This document shows, piece by piece, positions 26,250 through 35,978 of a stretch of 64,000 nt of DNA. Origin of the DNA: Luteimonas vadosa. GTDB taxonomy: Bacteria > Pseudomonadota > Gammaproteobacteria > Xanthomonadales > Xanthomonadaceae. The position numbers were made by a program, and so were the translations under genes. The notes under the pieces are model-generated. The model was not told the origin of the DNA. It saw only the letters and a program-made list of their open reading frames with translations, and ran no database searches. The stretch lies in contig NZ_BAABJY010000001.1 in assembly GCF_039543545.1 (NCBI RefSeq), forward strand, positions 1,205,324-1,269,323, read 5' to 3'. Within the stretch, counting starts at the first letter, position 1, and each line of letters starts with the position of its first letter.

Positions 26250-26876
26250 GTGGCGCATACCCTCCCCAAGCTCCCCTACGCCTTCGACGCGCTCGAGCCC
26301 AACATCGACGCGAAGACCATGGAGATCCACTACACGAAGCACCACCAGACGTACGTGGACAAGCTCAACGCGGCATTGGAAGGCACCAAGCTAGCCAATG
26401 AACCGGTCGAGTCGCTGATCCGCGACATCGAGGCGCTGCCCGAGAAGGTCCAGAGCGCGGTGCGCAACCACGGCGGCGGGCACGCGAACCATTCCCTGTT
26501 CTGGACGGTGATGTCCCCGAACGGCGGCGGCGAGCCCCAGGGCGACGTGGCCAAGCGCATCGACAGCGACCTGGGGGGGTTCGACAAGTTCAAGGAGGCC
26601 TTCACCAATGCGGCAGTGAGCCGGTTCGGCAGCGGCTGGGCCTGGCTGACCACGACGAAGTCCGGCAAGCTCGCCGTGGAGGACAGCGCCAACCAGGACA
26701 ACCCGCTGATGAAGGGCATCGGCTCGGGCATGACCCCGATCCTGGGGCTCGACGTGTGGGAGCACGCGTACTACCTCAAGTACCAGAACCGGCGTCCTGA
26801 ATACATCGCCGCGTTCTACAAGGTGATCGACTGGAACGAAGTCGAACGCCGCTACCAGGCCGCGATCAAGGGCTGA
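26250..26876 (+). CDS. sodA: Superoxide dismutase, manganese type
   Basis: 208 residues. It dismutates superoxide in the cytoplasm. Metal ligands are seen in MEIHYTKHHQTYVDKLN, GGGHANHSLFW and DVWEHAYYLKYQNRRPEY. The GGHANHS form and the GSGWAWL/NQDNP segments favour manganese over iron. The start is GTG at 26250 (GGAG 7 nt upstream), giving the usual AHTLPKLPYAFDALEP N-terminus. Confidence 0.95.
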   Translation: MAHTLPKLPYAFDALEPNIDAKTMEIHYTKHHQTYVDKLNAALEGTKLANEPVESLIRDIEALPEKVQSAVRNHGGGHANHSLFWTVMSPNGGGEPQGDVAKRIDSDLGGFDKFKEAFTNAAVSRFGSGWAWLTTTKSGKLAVEDSANQDNPLMKGIGSGMTPILGLDVWEHAYYLKYQNRRPEYIAAFYKVIDWNEVERRYQAAIKG

Positions 26877-26907
26877 CCAGGCGGCGTCGCGCCGACCCCC
26901 GCAAGGA

Positions 26908-26936
26908 CGCACCTCCGGCATGCCGCCGGGGGTGCG
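26908..26936 (+). terminator. Hairpin downstream of sodA
   Basis: CGCACCTCCGGC and GCCGGGGGTGCG pair over 12 positions (one G-T wobble) around a 5-nt loop, starting 32 nt after the sodA stop. Only a short TTT follows a few bases later. Confidence 0.5.
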
Positions 26937-27021
26937 CCGCTTTCGCCGCGATGTCCGGCAATCGCGGGTGGGCGGTGAGGCCGCGTTCCGCGGCGCCGGG
27001 GGCGCCCGGTAGAATGGGGCC

Positions 27022-27585
27022 ATGACGCAAGGCCCAACCCTCGCCAACCAGTTGCTGGTCGCATTGCCGGCACTCGACGATCCGAACTTCTCGCGCTCGG
27101 TCGCGCTGATCTGCCAGCACGACGACCAGGGCGCGATGGGCATCGTGGTCAACCGCACCTCGGAATACAGGCTCGGGGATGTCTTCGAGCAGATGGACAT
27201 TCCCTGCCAGGACGACGCCTTGCGGGAACAGAGCGTGCTGGCCGGCGGACCGGTGCATCCCGAGCGGGGCTTCGTGGTCCATGACGGGGACCGCCAGTGG
27301 GACTCTTCCCTGCCGATCGCCGACGGCCTGTTCGTGACCACCTCGCGCGACGTGCTCGAGGCGATGGCCGGCGGCGACGGTCCCGCGCGCGCCCTCGTGG
27401 CACTGGGCTGCGCCGGGTGGGGCGCGGGCCAGCTGGAATACGAACTGACCGAGAACACTTGGCTGACCGTTCCGGCCGATGCCGAACTGCTGTTCGCCAC
27501 GCCGCTGGAAGGCCGCTGGCAGGCCGCCGCCGGGCGATTGGGCGTGGACATGATGCATGTCGCCGACTACAGCGGGCATGCCTGA
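27022..27585 (+). CDS. YqgE/AlgH family protein
   Basis: 187 residues of the UPF0301 (YqgE/AlgH) family: LANQLLVALPALDDPNFSRS at the start, then GAMGIVVNRT, LAGGPVHPERGFVVH and LGCAGWGAGQLE. Biochemical function is unsettled. It is nearly always next to ruvX (yqgF), as here, with a 1-nt stop/start overlap. Confidence 0.93.
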   Translation: MTQGPTLANQLLVALPALDDPNFSRSVALICQHDDQGAMGIVVNRTSEYRLGDVFEQMDIPCQDDALREQSVLAGGPVHPERGFVVHDGDRQWDSSLPIADGLFVTTSRDVLEAMAGGDGPARALVALGCAGWGAGQLEYELTENTWLTVPADAELLFATPLEGRWQAAAGRLGVDMMHVADYSGHA

Positions 27586-28061
27586 TGGCCGCGGTGGAGT
27601 CCGCCACGTCGATCAAGCCCGACGGTACCGTGCTGGGTTTCGATGTCGGCGCGAGGCGGATCGGGGTCGCCGTCGGCAGTGCGTTCGGCCACGGCGCACG
27701 GGCCTTGGCGGTGATCGACGTGCACGGCGAGACCACCGACTGGCCGGCGATCGACCGCCTGCACAGCGAATGGCGGCCGGACGGGTTCGTGGTCGGCGAT
27801 CCGATGACCCTGGATGGCGGCGACCAGCCGATCCGTGAGCGCGCCCATGCCTTCGCACGCGCCCTGCAGGCGCGCTACGGGAGACCCGTCGTGCTCGTGG
27901 ACGAACGCTCTAGCTCCATCGAGGCCGCCGAGCGCTTCGCCGCCGACAGGGCCGCGGGGCGCAAGCGTCGCCGCGATGCCGCCGCGCTCGATGCCGTGGC
28001 CGCGGCGGTGATCGTCGAGCGATGGCTGGCCGCGCCCGCCGACGCGGTGGTCCTGTCGTGA
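27585..28061 (+). CDS. ruvX: Putative pre-16S rRNA nuclease / Holliday junction resolvase-like YqgF
   Basis: 158 residues of the RNase H-like YqgF family. Conserved acidic sites are in LGFDVGARRIGVAVG, VVLVDERSSSIEA and the C-terminal RRRDAAALDAVAAAVI. The family is implicated in 16S rRNA 5'-end maturation and resembles RuvC. ATG overlaps the yqgE stop (TGATG). Confidence 0.92.
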   Translation: MAAVESATSIKPDGTVLGFDVGARRIGVAVGSAFGHGARALAVIDVHGETTDWPAIDRLHSEWRPDGFVVGDPMTLDGGDQPIRERAHAFARALQARYGRPVVLVDERSSSIEAAERFAADRAAGRKRRRDAAALDAVAAAVIVERWLAAPADAVVLS

Positions 28062-28155
28062 CCGGTCAACGGCGTCGCATCCGCCACAACCGCTTTTCCG
28101 TGGTCCATGCGGCTGGGGGCGCAGGTGGCGCGCAGCGCCGGATGGGTCGGTCCGG

Positions 28156-29115
28156 ATGCAACCTGCGGGGTGGCCGGTGATCGCACAACACGCCAGCGAC
28201 GGCCGCCTCCACCACCTGCTGACCCTGGAGGGAGTGCCGCGCGAGACCGTCGTCGCGTTGCTCGACCGCGCGCAGGCCTTGATGGACGGCAACCCGGATC
28301 CCAGGGCGCTGGCCGGTCGGGCCATGTGCACGCTGTTCTTCGAACCTTCGACACGCACCCGGCTTTCGTTCCAGCGTGCGGCGCAGCGGCTGGGTGCCGA
28401 CGTGCTCAACTTCGATGCCTCGACCTCCTCGACCACCAAGGGCGAGACCGCGCGCGACACGCTGAAGACGATCGAGGCGATGGGCGTGCAGTGCTTCGTG
28501 GTCCGCGCGGCGGAGGACGGCGCGGTGGCGGCCCTGGCCGCCGCGGCGGCCCCCGGGACGTCGCTGGTGAACGCGGGCGACGGGCGCAGCGCGCACCCGA
28601 CGCAGGGCTTGCTGGACATGCTGACGCTGCGGCAGGCCAAGGGCGTCGATTTTTCCGCGCTCAAGGTGCTGGTGGTCGGCGACGTGCTGCATTCGCGCGT
28701 GGCCCGCTCCGACCTGCATGCCCTGCGCACGCTGGGTGCGGGTGAGATCCGCGTCTGCGCGCCGAGGGCGCTGCTTCCGGGCGACGGGTTGCTTTCCGGT
28801 TGCACCGTGACCACGGATTTCGATGCCGCCCTCGACGGCGTCGATGCGGTGATGCTGCTGCGGCTGCAGCGCGAGCGCATGGTCGAAGGGCTGGTGGATT
28901 CGCTGGAGGACTACCACCGCGATTACGGATTGACCCCACGGCGACTGCGCCGTGCCGCTGGCGACGCGGTCGTCCTGCATCCCGGGCCCATGAACCGCGG
29001 CATCGAAATCGACGACACGGTCGCCGACGGCCCGCAATCGCTGGTCCTGCGCCAGGTCGCCAACGGCGTCGCGGTGCGGATGGCGGTGCTGGAGGCGTTG
29101 CTGGCTCGGGCGTGA
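28156..29115 (+). CDS. pyrB: Aspartate carbamoyltransferase catalytic subunit
   Basis: 319 residues. It carries out the first committed step of pyrimidine synthesis. The carbamoyl-phosphate motif FEPSTRTRLSFQRAAQRLGA is complete. The SSTTKGET loop, HPTQGLLDM, and the C-terminal HPGPMNRGIEI are all present. No pyrI is adjacent; like other pseudomonad/xanthomonad-type enzymes it may pair with a PyrC-like partner elsewhere. The start could also be GTG at 28180. Confidence 0.95.
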   Translation: MQPAGWPVIAQHASDGRLHHLLTLEGVPRETVVALLDRAQALMDGNPDPRALAGRAMCTLFFEPSTRTRLSFQRAAQRLGADVLNFDASTSSTTKGETARDTLKTIEAMGVQCFVVRAAEDGAVAALAAAAAPGTSLVNAGDGRSAHPTQGLLDMLTLRQAKGVDFSALKVLVVGDVLHSRVARSDLHALRTLGAGEIRVCAPRALLPGDGLLSGCTVTTDFDAALDGVDAVMLLRLQRERMVEGLVDSLEDYHRDYGLTPRRLRRAAGDAVVLHPGPMNRGIEIDDTVADGPQSLVLRQVANGVAVRMAVLEALLARA

Positions 29116-29235
29116 CGCCCTCGACCCCGTCGTGCACCGTGAAACCCCGGGCACGCTGCCGACCCGAGCCGGCACTGGCCACCGCGGACATCGCTGTCCC
29201 CGCCTGCGCGCCGACCCGGCGCGGTAAAGGCTCGC

Positions 29236-30597
29236 TCAACGCAGCAGGATCACCGTCGCCAGCCCGAGGAAGCTGAAGAAGCCGACCACGTCGGTCACCG
29301 CGGTGACCACCACGCCGCCCGCGACGGCCGGATCGACGTCGGCGCGCTTCATGGTCAACGGCACGAGCACACCGGCCAGCGCCGCGGCGAGGAAGTTCAG
29401 CAACAACGCCGCCGCGATGACCAGCGACAGCACCCAGTCGTGGAACCAGATGTACGCGACGAGGCCGACGAAGCCGCCGATCAGCAGCCCGTTGATCGAG
29501 GCGACGCGGACTTCCTTCCACAACAGCACGCTGGCGTTGCTGGCGCCGACCTGGCCCAGCGCCAGGCCGCGCACCATCAGCGTCAGCACCTGCATCGCGG
29601 CATTGCCGCCGATGCCTGCGACGATGGGCATCAGCACGGCCAGCGCGACGATCTGCTCGATGGTGGCCTCGAAGCGACCGATTACCCAAGCTGCCAGAAA
29701 GGCCGTCGCGAGGTTCACGCCCAGCCAGACCACGCGGCCGCGCACGGCGCGGCGCACCGGCGAGAACAGGTCCTCCTCCTCGTCGAGGCCGGCCGCACCG
29801 AGGGCCTGGTGCTCGGCCTGGTCGCGGATGATGTCGACCACGTCGTCGATGGTGATGCGCCCGAGCAGGATGTTGCCGTCGTCGACCACCGGCGCCGACA
29901 CCCAGTCGTGGTCCGAGAACTGGCGGGCGACCTCGTCGGAGGACTCGTCGACGTGCAGCGCGGTGAGGGTGTCGTCGATCAGGCGGTTGACGGGGCTGGC
30001 CGGGTCGCTGGTCACCAGGTCCTGCAGCGCGACCCAGCCCAGGAGCTGGTGGCGGCGGTTGACGATGTAGAGGTGGTCGGTGTGTTCCGGCAGCTCGCCG
30101 CGCAGGCGCAGGTAGCGCAGGACGACGTCGACCGTGGTGTCGGCGCGCACCGTCACCACGTCGGGGTTCATCAGGCGGCCGGCGCTGTCCTCCGGGTAGG
30201 AGAGCACCTGCTCGAATCGCTCGCGGTTCTCGCGGTCCATCGACTTGAGGACTTCGTCGATGACCGTGTCGGGCAACTCCTCGACCAGGTCGGCGAGGTC
30301 GTCGATGTCCAGGTCCTCGACCGCGGCGACGATCTCGTCCGGGTCCATGTCCGCGATCAGGCTTTCGCGGACTTCGTCGCCGACGTGGACCAGCACCTCG
30401 CCGTCGTCCTCGGGGTCGACCAGGCCCCAGACGACGCTGCGGCGGTCCGGCGGGAGGGATTCGAGGAGGTTGCCGATCTCCGCCGGCGCCAGCGTGTTGA
30501 TCAGCCGCCGGACCGGACCCAGCCGTCCGCTTTCCAACGCGTCCGAAAGCATTCGCAGCTGGCGCGCGGTCTTGTCTTGGCGGACGGCTTCTGCCAT
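29236..30597 (-). CDS. mgtE: Magnesium transporter MgtE
   Basis: 453 residues: N-terminal helical domain (LESLPPDRRSVVWGLVDPED), tandem CBS domains (~140-260), a plug helix, and five transmembrane helices at the C-terminus with the pore signature GNAAMQVLTL and PLTMKRADVDPAVAGGVVVT. It is a homodimeric Mg2+ channel closed by cytosolic Mg2+. It lies downstream of the PTS genes on the same strand, 132 nt after ptsI. Confidence 0.95.
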   Translation of the reverse strand: MAEAVRQDKTARQLRMLSDALESGRLGPVRRLINTLAPAEIGNLLESLPPDRRSVVWGLVDPEDDGEVLVHVGDEVRESLIADMDPDEIVAAVEDLDIDDLADLVEELPDTVIDEVLKSMDRENRERFEQVLSYPEDSAGRLMNPDVVTVRADTTVDVVLRYLRLRGELPEHTDHLYIVNRRHQLLGWVALQDLVTSDPASPVNRLIDDTLTALHVDESSDEVARQFSDHDWVSAPVVDDGNILLGRITIDDVVDIIRDQAEHQALGAAGLDEEEDLFSPVRRAVRGRVVWLGVNLATAFLAAWVIGRFEATIEQIVALAVLMPIVAGIGGNAAMQVLTLMVRGLALGQVGASNASVLLWKEVRVASINGLLIGGFVGLVAYIWFHDWVLSLVIAAALLLNFLAAALAGVLVPLTMKRADVDPAVAGGVVVTAVTDVVGFFSFLGLATVILLR

Positions 30598-30729
30598 GGC
30601 GGCTTCCTGCGGCTGGACGGTGCGGCGTCGCGACGGCAGGCGCGACAGGATCAGGCGTTCATGCGCGCATTATCACCTTCGACGGGTGGCCTGCACACCC
30701 CGGCGAGCCGGGACGCCTTGGCGCAGGTG

Positions 30730-32454
30730 TCAGGCCGGCTCGCTGGCGCGCGCCAGCCAGCGCTCGATGCCGGCTCTGTCGCGGGCCCGCAGCAATGCCG
30801 GCGCGCTTTCCCGCAACTGTCCGAGGTCCAGGGCGCGGATGGCGCGGCGCACCTGCAGCAGGGTGCTCGGGTGCAGGCTGAGTTCCTTCAGGCCCAGGGC
30901 GAGCAGTACGGGCGTGAACAGCGGGTCGGCCGCCATTTCCCCGCAGACCGCCACGGGCTTGCCGTTCGCGTCGGCCGTGGAGATCACGTCGTGCAGCAAG
31001 CGGATCATCGCAGGATGCATCGGCGTGTACAGGTCGCCGAGCGCATCGTTGCCGCGATCGGCGGCAAGCAGGTATTGGACGAGATCGTTGGTGCCGACGG
31101 ACAGGAAGTCGATCCGGTCGATCAGCGTCGGCAAGGCAAGCGCGGCCGCCGGGACCTCGATCATCGCCCCGAGGGGGATCTGGCGTGCCACGGCGTGGCC
31201 GTCGCGCCGGAGCTTGTCCACCACCCGCTTGAGCAGGCGCGCGACGTCCAGCAGCTCGCTGCGCTGGGTGACCATGGGCACCAGGATGCGCAATGGCCCG
31301 TAAGCCGAGGCGCGGACGATGGCGCGCAGCTGGGTCTGGAACACGTCGCGCCGCGAAAGCGACAGCCGCACGCCGCGCAGTCCCAGCGCCGGGTTGGGCT
31401 CGTTGCGCAGCGCCAGGCCGCTGCGGTCGGCCTTGTCCGCGCCGATGTCCAGCGTGCGGATCGTGACCATGCGGCCGGTCATGCCCAGCACCAGGTCGCG
31501 GTAGGCCCGGAACTGCTCCTCCTCGTCGGGCAGGCCCGGCCGCTGCAGGAACAGGTACTCGGTGCGATACAGCCCCACCCCGGCGGCGCCCAGCGCATGC
31601 GACTCGGCCACGTCCTCGCGGGATTCGGCGTTCGCGTACAGTCGGATGTCGACGCCGTCGCGCGTGCGCGAGGGTTCCCGCCGCAGGCGGTGCAGCTGCT
31701 GCTGCTCGCGCTTCTCGTCCCGCTTGCGGCCCCGGTGCGCGCGCAGGTCGTCGGCATCGGGTTCGACCACCACCAGTCCACTGCCGCCGTCGATGACCAG
31801 CACGTCGCCGTCGTTGATCCTCTGCAGGGCCTCCGGCGCGGAGACGACCAGCGGCAGGTGCAGGCTGCGCGCGAGGATGGCGCTGTGCGAGAGCGCGCTG
31901 CCGCCGGCGGTGATGATGCCCAGCACGCCTTGCGCCTGCAGCTGGGCGATCTCGGCAGGCGCGATGCTGTCGGTGACCAGGATCTCGCCGGCAACGCCGA
32001 GCAGTTCCGCGTCGCGCCGATGCAGGGCGGCATGCACCCGGCCGATGACGTGGTCGATGTCCTCGATGCGGCTACGGAAATAGGCGTCGTCCATCCCTTC
32101 GAACACCGATGCCAGCCGGTCGCGCTGGAGCCGCAACGCGTAGTCGGCACCGTACCGGCCGATGGTGATCAGTTCATCGAGACCCTGCAGCAACTCGGGG
32201 TCGTCCAGCAGCAAGGCGTGCAGGTCGAGGAACTCGCCGACTTCCCGGGCGAGCGCGCCATGCAGGCGATCGCGCATGTCGCGCATCTCGCCGCGCACCA
32301 GGTCGATGGCCGCGCGTAGTCGGGCCAGCTCCGCCGGGACGTCCGCCTCGGCGATGCGCTCTTCGGCGACCTCCAGTGCATGCGGTTGGCGGATGCGCGC
32401 GCGGCCCAGCGCCGTGCCCCTGGATGCGCCTTGCCCGGGTAGCGACTGCCGCAT
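30730..32454 (-). CDS. ptsI: PTS phosphotransferase enzyme I
   Basis: 574 residues. It transfers phosphate from PEP to HPr. The active-site His lies in GGSALSHSAILARSLHLPLV. The PEP-binding barrel carries GVGLYRTEYLFLQR and SVGTNDLVQYLLAADRGND, and the catalytic Cys lies in VAVCGEMAAD. It lacks the GAF domain that would make it PtsP. Together with HPr, two EIIA proteins and HPr kinase nearby, it probably feeds a regulatory PTS, since no EIIB/EIIC permease is in the window. Confidence 0.95.
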   Translation of the reverse strand: MRQSLPGQGASRGTALGRARIRQPHALEVAEERIAEADVPAELARLRAAIDLVRGEMRDMRDRLHGALAREVGEFLDLHALLLDDPELLQGLDELITIGRYGADYALRLQRDRLASVFEGMDDAYFRSRIEDIDHVIGRVHAALHRRDAELLGVAGEILVTDSIAPAEIAQLQAQGVLGIITAGGSALSHSAILARSLHLPLVVSAPEALQRINDGDVLVIDGGSGLVVVEPDADDLRAHRGRKRDEKREQQQLHRLRREPSRTRDGVDIRLYANAESREDVAESHALGAAGVGLYRTEYLFLQRPGLPDEEEQFRAYRDLVLGMTGRMVTIRTLDIGADKADRSGLALRNEPNPALGLRGVRLSLSRRDVFQTQLRAIVRASAYGPLRILVPMVTQRSELLDVARLLKRVVDKLRRDGHAVARQIPLGAMIEVPAAALALPTLIDRIDFLSVGTNDLVQYLLAADRGNDALGDLYTPMHPAMIRLLHDVISTADANGKPVAVCGEMAADPLFTPVLLALGLKELSLHPSTLLQVRRAIRALDLGQLRESAPALLRARDRAGIERWLARASEPA

Positions 32455-32622
32455 CTATCTGTGCCCCCTCTTGGGTGGCCTGCCAAGGACGCCCGAGGGC
32501 CGACGGGACCGGCTTGCCGATGCGCACCGCCGTGCTTCGCCCCTGTTTTGTACCGCCATGGTGTGCCTCCGTGTTGCGCATGCACGATGACGCCGCAAGC
32601 CGGTCATCGTGAGGGCAGCGCG

Positions 32623-32892
32623 CTAGCTGTCTTCGTCGAACCGGCGCTCGAACAGGGCGCCGACCGCCTCGGCCGCCGCCTCCGCGTCCTCGCCCTCCAC
32701 CCGCAGCACCACCGGGGTGCCCTGGCCGGCGGCGAGGAGCATGACCCCCATGATGCTCTTGGCATTGACCTCGCGTCCCTTGGCGGTAAGCGTGGCATTG
32801 CAGCGGTAAGGCGCGAGCACCTGCACCAGCTTGGCGGTGGCGCGGGCATGCAGGCCAAGCTTGTTGGTGATCACCAGCTCGCGCTCGATCAT
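32623..32892 (-). CDS. ptsH: Phosphocarrier protein HPr
   Basis: 89 residues from ATG at 32892. The phospho-His is in NKLGLHARATAKLVQ. The regulatory Ser, target of HPr kinase, lies in EVNAKSIMGVMLLAAGQG. Both phosphorylation sites are intact, matching the hprK gene encoded nearby. It is followed by ptsI after 168 nt and preceded by the mannose-type EIIA gene. Confidence 0.95.
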   Translation of the reverse strand: MIERELVITNKLGLHARATAKLVQVLAPYRCNATLTAKGREVNAKSIMGVMLLAAGQGTPVVLRVEGEDAEAAAEAVGALFERRFDEDS

Positions 32893-32982
32893 GCCGCCAC
32901 CCCCGGAACCGGCGCGAGTCCGTTGCCGGACGCGAGAGCTAGGGCGCGCAAGCGCCTGCATCGCCTGGACGGCCGCGGCAGC

Positions 32983-33375
32983 TCAGGCATCGTCATGGAT
33001 GACCCCGTTGCGCGCGCCTGCGGCAGCGACGGCCGGCAGGTCGTCGAGCTCCAGTTCCGGGTAGTTCATCACCCGCAGGAGCATCGGCAGGTTGAGCGCG
33101 GACACGCGGCGCACGGGCGTGCCGAGGTGCGCCAGCCGTGCCGCCAGGTTGCTGGGCGTCGCCCCGTACAGGTCGGTGAGCACCAGGACTCCGAAGCCGC
33201 CGTCGACGCGTCGCAGGGCGGCGCTGGCCTTGGGAAGCAATTCGTCCGGGTCGCCATCGAGCGGGACCTCGAAGGCCTCGACCTTCAACGGCAGGTTGCG
33301 CAAGAGCCTGGCGGCCACCGCGATGGTCGCGTTGCCGATGCCGGGATGGGTGACGAGGAGGATGCCGACTGCCAT
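32983..33375 (-). CDS. PTS EIIA, mannose family
   Basis: 130 residues. The phospho-acceptor His is in ILLVTHPGIGNATIAVAA. The central GVLVLTDLYGATPSNLA segment and VSALNLPMLLRVMNY are typical of mannose-family EIIA domains. No EIIB/C/D is present, so it probably receives phosphate from HPr for a regulatory use. It lies between rapZ and ptsH on one transcript. Confidence 0.92.
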   Translation of the reverse strand: MAVGILLVTHPGIGNATIAVAARLLRNLPLKVEAFEVPLDGDPDELLPKASAALRRVDGGFGVLVLTDLYGATPSNLAARLAHLGTPVRRVSALNLPMLLRVMNYPELELDDLPAVAAAGARNGVIHDDA

Positions 33376-33430
33376 CGGTCAAACTTAGCAGAGCCGGGGC
33401 CGGCTTGTGGGCCCGGACCGCGAGGCGCGC

Positions 33431-34309
33431 TCAATCGAGCTCGCGATGGAACGTGGCGACATCGCCCCATCCCCGCGTGCGGGCAAGTTCGCCGAGCGTC
33501 TCGGCCAGGTAGACGGATCGGTGGCGCCCACCGGTGCATCCGAAGGCCACGGTGACGTAGCTGCGCGTGTCCGACTGCATGCGCGGCAGCCAGGTGCCGA
33601 GGAAGTCGCCGACCTGCCCGACGTAGCGGCGGACATCGTCCTGTGCGTCCAGGTAATCGTGGACATCGGCGTCGCGTCCCGACAGCGGCCGCAGGCGAGC
33701 ATCCCAATGCGGATTCGGCAAGCCACGGGCGTCGAACACGAAATCCGCATCGGCGGGCACGCCACGCCGGTAGGCGAAGGACTCGAACAACAGCGAAAGC
33801 GCCGAATGCAGCCCGAGGCCCAGTTCGGTGATCACACGGCGCCGCATCTGGTGCACGTTTAGGTCGCTGGTGTCGATGATCACGTCGGCCAGCGCGCGCA
33901 ACGGCTTGAGCGCCTGGCGCTCGAGCGCGATCGCGTCGGCCAGGGCCAGGCCCAGGTGGGTCAGGGGATGCCTGCGGCGGGTCTCTGCGTAGCGCTTGAG
34001 CAGGACCTCGTCGCGGGTGTCGAAGAACACCAGTTTCGGGTCCAGTCCCATGGCGCCCACCGCGGACAACCACTCCGGGATGTTGGCGAGGTCGCCCCGG
34101 CTGCGCACGTCGATGCCGACGGCCAGCTTCTGCGAGCTGCGCTCGGGATGGGTCGCGCTGCGCACGAAGTCCGGCAGCAATTCCGCCGGCAGGTTGTCGA
34201 CGCAGTAGAAATCCAGGTCCTCGAAGGTGTTGAGGGCCACGGACTTGCCGCTGCCGGACATGCCGCTGACCACGAGCAGCGATGGCGCGGGGGAGACGAT
34301 TTCGATCAT
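33431..34309 (-). CDS. rapZ: RNase adapter protein RapZ
   Basis: 292 residues. Walker A is VVSGMSGSGKSVALNTFED. The C-terminal domain has IGCTGG-like VAFGCTGGRHRSVYLAE. In enterobacteria RapZ directs RNase E to the small RNA GlmZ to control glucosamine-6-phosphate synthase; whether that RNA exists here is unknown. ATG overlaps the hprK stop (ATGA), so the two are coupled. Confidence 0.94.
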   Translation of the reverse strand: MIEIVSPAPSLLVVSGMSGSGKSVALNTFEDLDFYCVDNLPAELLPDFVRSATHPERSSQKLAVGIDVRSRGDLANIPEWLSAVGAMGLDPKLVFFDTRDEVLLKRYAETRRRHPLTHLGLALADAIALERQALKPLRALADVIIDTSDLNVHQMRRRVITELGLGLHSALSLLFESFAYRRGVPADADFVFDARGLPNPHWDARLRPLSGRDADVHDYLDAQDDVRRYVGQVGDFLGTWLPRMQSDTRSYVTVAFGCTGGRHRSVYLAETLGELARTRGWGDVATFHRELD

Positions 34310-35268
34310 CGCTCCCCCCGCTCGAGGAAGTGCGAATGCCGGGCCATGAAGGCGGCGGCAGGGTCGACGCCCTTGGCGCGCAGGATGTGGGTGCGCGCGG
34401 CGGCTTCCGCGAGCACGGCCAGGTTGCGTCCGGGCATCACCGGCAGGGTGATCATCGGCACGTCGAGGTCGAGCACATGGCGGGACCCGAGGTCGCCGGT
34501 CAGGCGCACCATGCCGTCCTCGTCCCAAGACGTGGCGGTGTCCTCGTCCGAGCGGCTCAGGTGCACGATCAGGCGAAGGTACTTGTTCCGCTTCACCGCG
34601 GTGTCGCCGAACATCTCGCGGATGTCGAGCACGCCCAGGCCGCGCAGTTCCAGCAGGTCCTGCAGCAGGGGCGGACAGGTCCCGTCGAGCACGTCGGGAG
34701 CGATCTGGGTGAACTCGGGGGCGTCGTCGGCGACCAGGCGGTGCCCGCGCGTGACCAGTTCCAGCGCCAGCTCGCTCTTGCCCGAGCCCGACTCCCCGGT
34801 GATCAGCACGCCAATGGAGTAGATCTCCATGAACACGCCGTGCAGCGTGACCCGTGGCGCCAGGGTGCGCGCCAGGTGGTACTGCATGTGGTTGAGCAGT
34901 TCGTGGCCGCGGCGTGGCGCCGACCAGAGCGGCGTCGACGATTCCTCCGCCGCCGTGCGCAGGTCGTCGGGGCAGGATTGCCCCTTGCTGATGACCATCG
35001 CCAATGGCCGGTACTGCATGATCTTCTCGATGGTTTCCCAGCGCTGCCGGGAATCCAGTCCATCGAGCCAGGCCAGTTCCTCGCTTCCGAGGATCTGCAC
35101 CTTGTTGGGGTAGATGATGTTGAGGTAGCCGGCCAGCGATGGGCGCCGGGCGACGGTCTCGACGGCTTCCAGGACGCGCGATTCGCCGCTCTCGCCGGCG
35201 AGCCAACGCAGTTCCAGCCGCTCGCGCAGCTGGTCGAACAGTTCCCGTGCGGTGATCCGTGCGTTCAT
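34306..35268 (-). CDS. hprK: HPr kinase/phosphorylase
   Basis: 320 residues. It phosphorylates the regulatory Ser of HPr and reverses it. Walker A is ITGESGSGKSELALELVTRG, then VADDAPEF, the HPrK signature LEVRGLG-like LELRGLGVLDIREMFG, and the C-terminal PVMPGRNLAVLAEAAA. It overlaps ptsN upstream and rapZ downstream by 4 nt each. Confidence 0.95.
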   Translation of the reverse strand: MNARITARELFDQLRERLELRWLAGESGESRVLEAVETVARRPSLAGYLNIIYPNKVQILGSEELAWLDGLDSRQRWETIEKIMQYRPLAMVISKGQSCPDDLRTAAEESSTPLWSAPRRGHELLNHMQYHLARTLAPRVTLHGVFMEIYSIGVLITGESGSGKSELALELVTRGHRLVADDAPEFTQIAPDVLDGTCPPLLQDLLELRGLGVLDIREMFGDTAVKRNKYLRLIVHLSRSDEDTATSWDEDGMVRLTGDLGSRHVLDLDVPMITLPVMPGRNLAVLAEAAARTHILRAKGVDPAAAFMARHSHFLERGER

Positions 35269-35744
35269 GCCGTGGCGATGTTCCAGATATCGCCACGGGA
35301 TGTCGAGAGCAGCGCGTCGCGGATGGCCCGCATCTCGGTCGCTTCGCGCAGATCCTCGCGCAGCTGCGCGTCGGAGAAGCGCTCCGCCAGTTTTGCCAGG
35401 GTGTGCAGGTGCTCCCCGGTCTCGTCCTCCGGTGCGCACATGGCGAATACGAGGTCGACCGGTTCCCCGTCGCCCGCCCCGAAGTCCACGGGGTAGGCGA
35501 GCCGCAGGAACGCGCCGCGGGCGCCGGCAAAGGCGTTGTCCCGGCAGTGCGGCAGCGCCACGCCCCGTCCGATGGCGGTGCTGGCGGCCCGCTCGCGTGC
35601 GCGCAGGCCCTCGGCAATCGCCTGGGTGAGTCCGCCGGGGTCCCCGGCCAGCAGGCGCGCGGCGGCATCGAGCACGGTGTTGCGGTCGATCGGATCCATC
35701 AGCATCACGATGCGGTCGGCAGCGAGCAGGTCGTCGAATGGCAT
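35265..35744 (-). CDS. ptsN: PTS EIIA-Ntr
   Basis: 159 residues of the EIIA-fructose/Ntr fold. The phospho-His is in GRGVALPHCRDN. The location next to rpoN and hpf is the usual place for the nitrogen-related PTS protein, which in other bacteria regulates potassium transport, phosphate sensing and sigma-54-related functions. ATG at 35744. Confidence 0.93.
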   Translation of the reverse strand: MPFDDLLAADRIVMLMDPIDRNTVLDAAARLLAGDPGGLTQAIAEGLRARERAASTAIGRGVALPHCRDNAFAGARGAFLRLAYPVDFGAGDGEPVDLVFAMCAPEDETGEHLHTLAKLAERFSDAQLREDLREATEMRAIRDALLSTSRGDIWNIATA

Positions 35745-35978
35745 GGCGTGGTCCTCGAGGGGGCGGGACGGCTCGTCATGGCAGGGCATGCCGAGCGTGC
35801 CACGTCCTGCATGGACTCCGCGCCCCTGGGCCGGGCGCGCAGTGGAACGTCGTGCCTTCGGGCCGGGTCGACGCCAACGTCGCGTGCGACCCCGGGCTTC
35901 CATGCCGCGCGTGCCGTGCGTACGACCGTGGCCGCGCGCCGTCACCGGCCGGTCATCCCCGTGGTCTCGCCACGGGAC

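Noticed and set aside
29440..32319. Plus-strand open frame of 959 codons opposite mgtE and ptsI
   Set aside because: Antisense artefact of high GC; the product is rich in Gln, His, Arg and Val with no domain.
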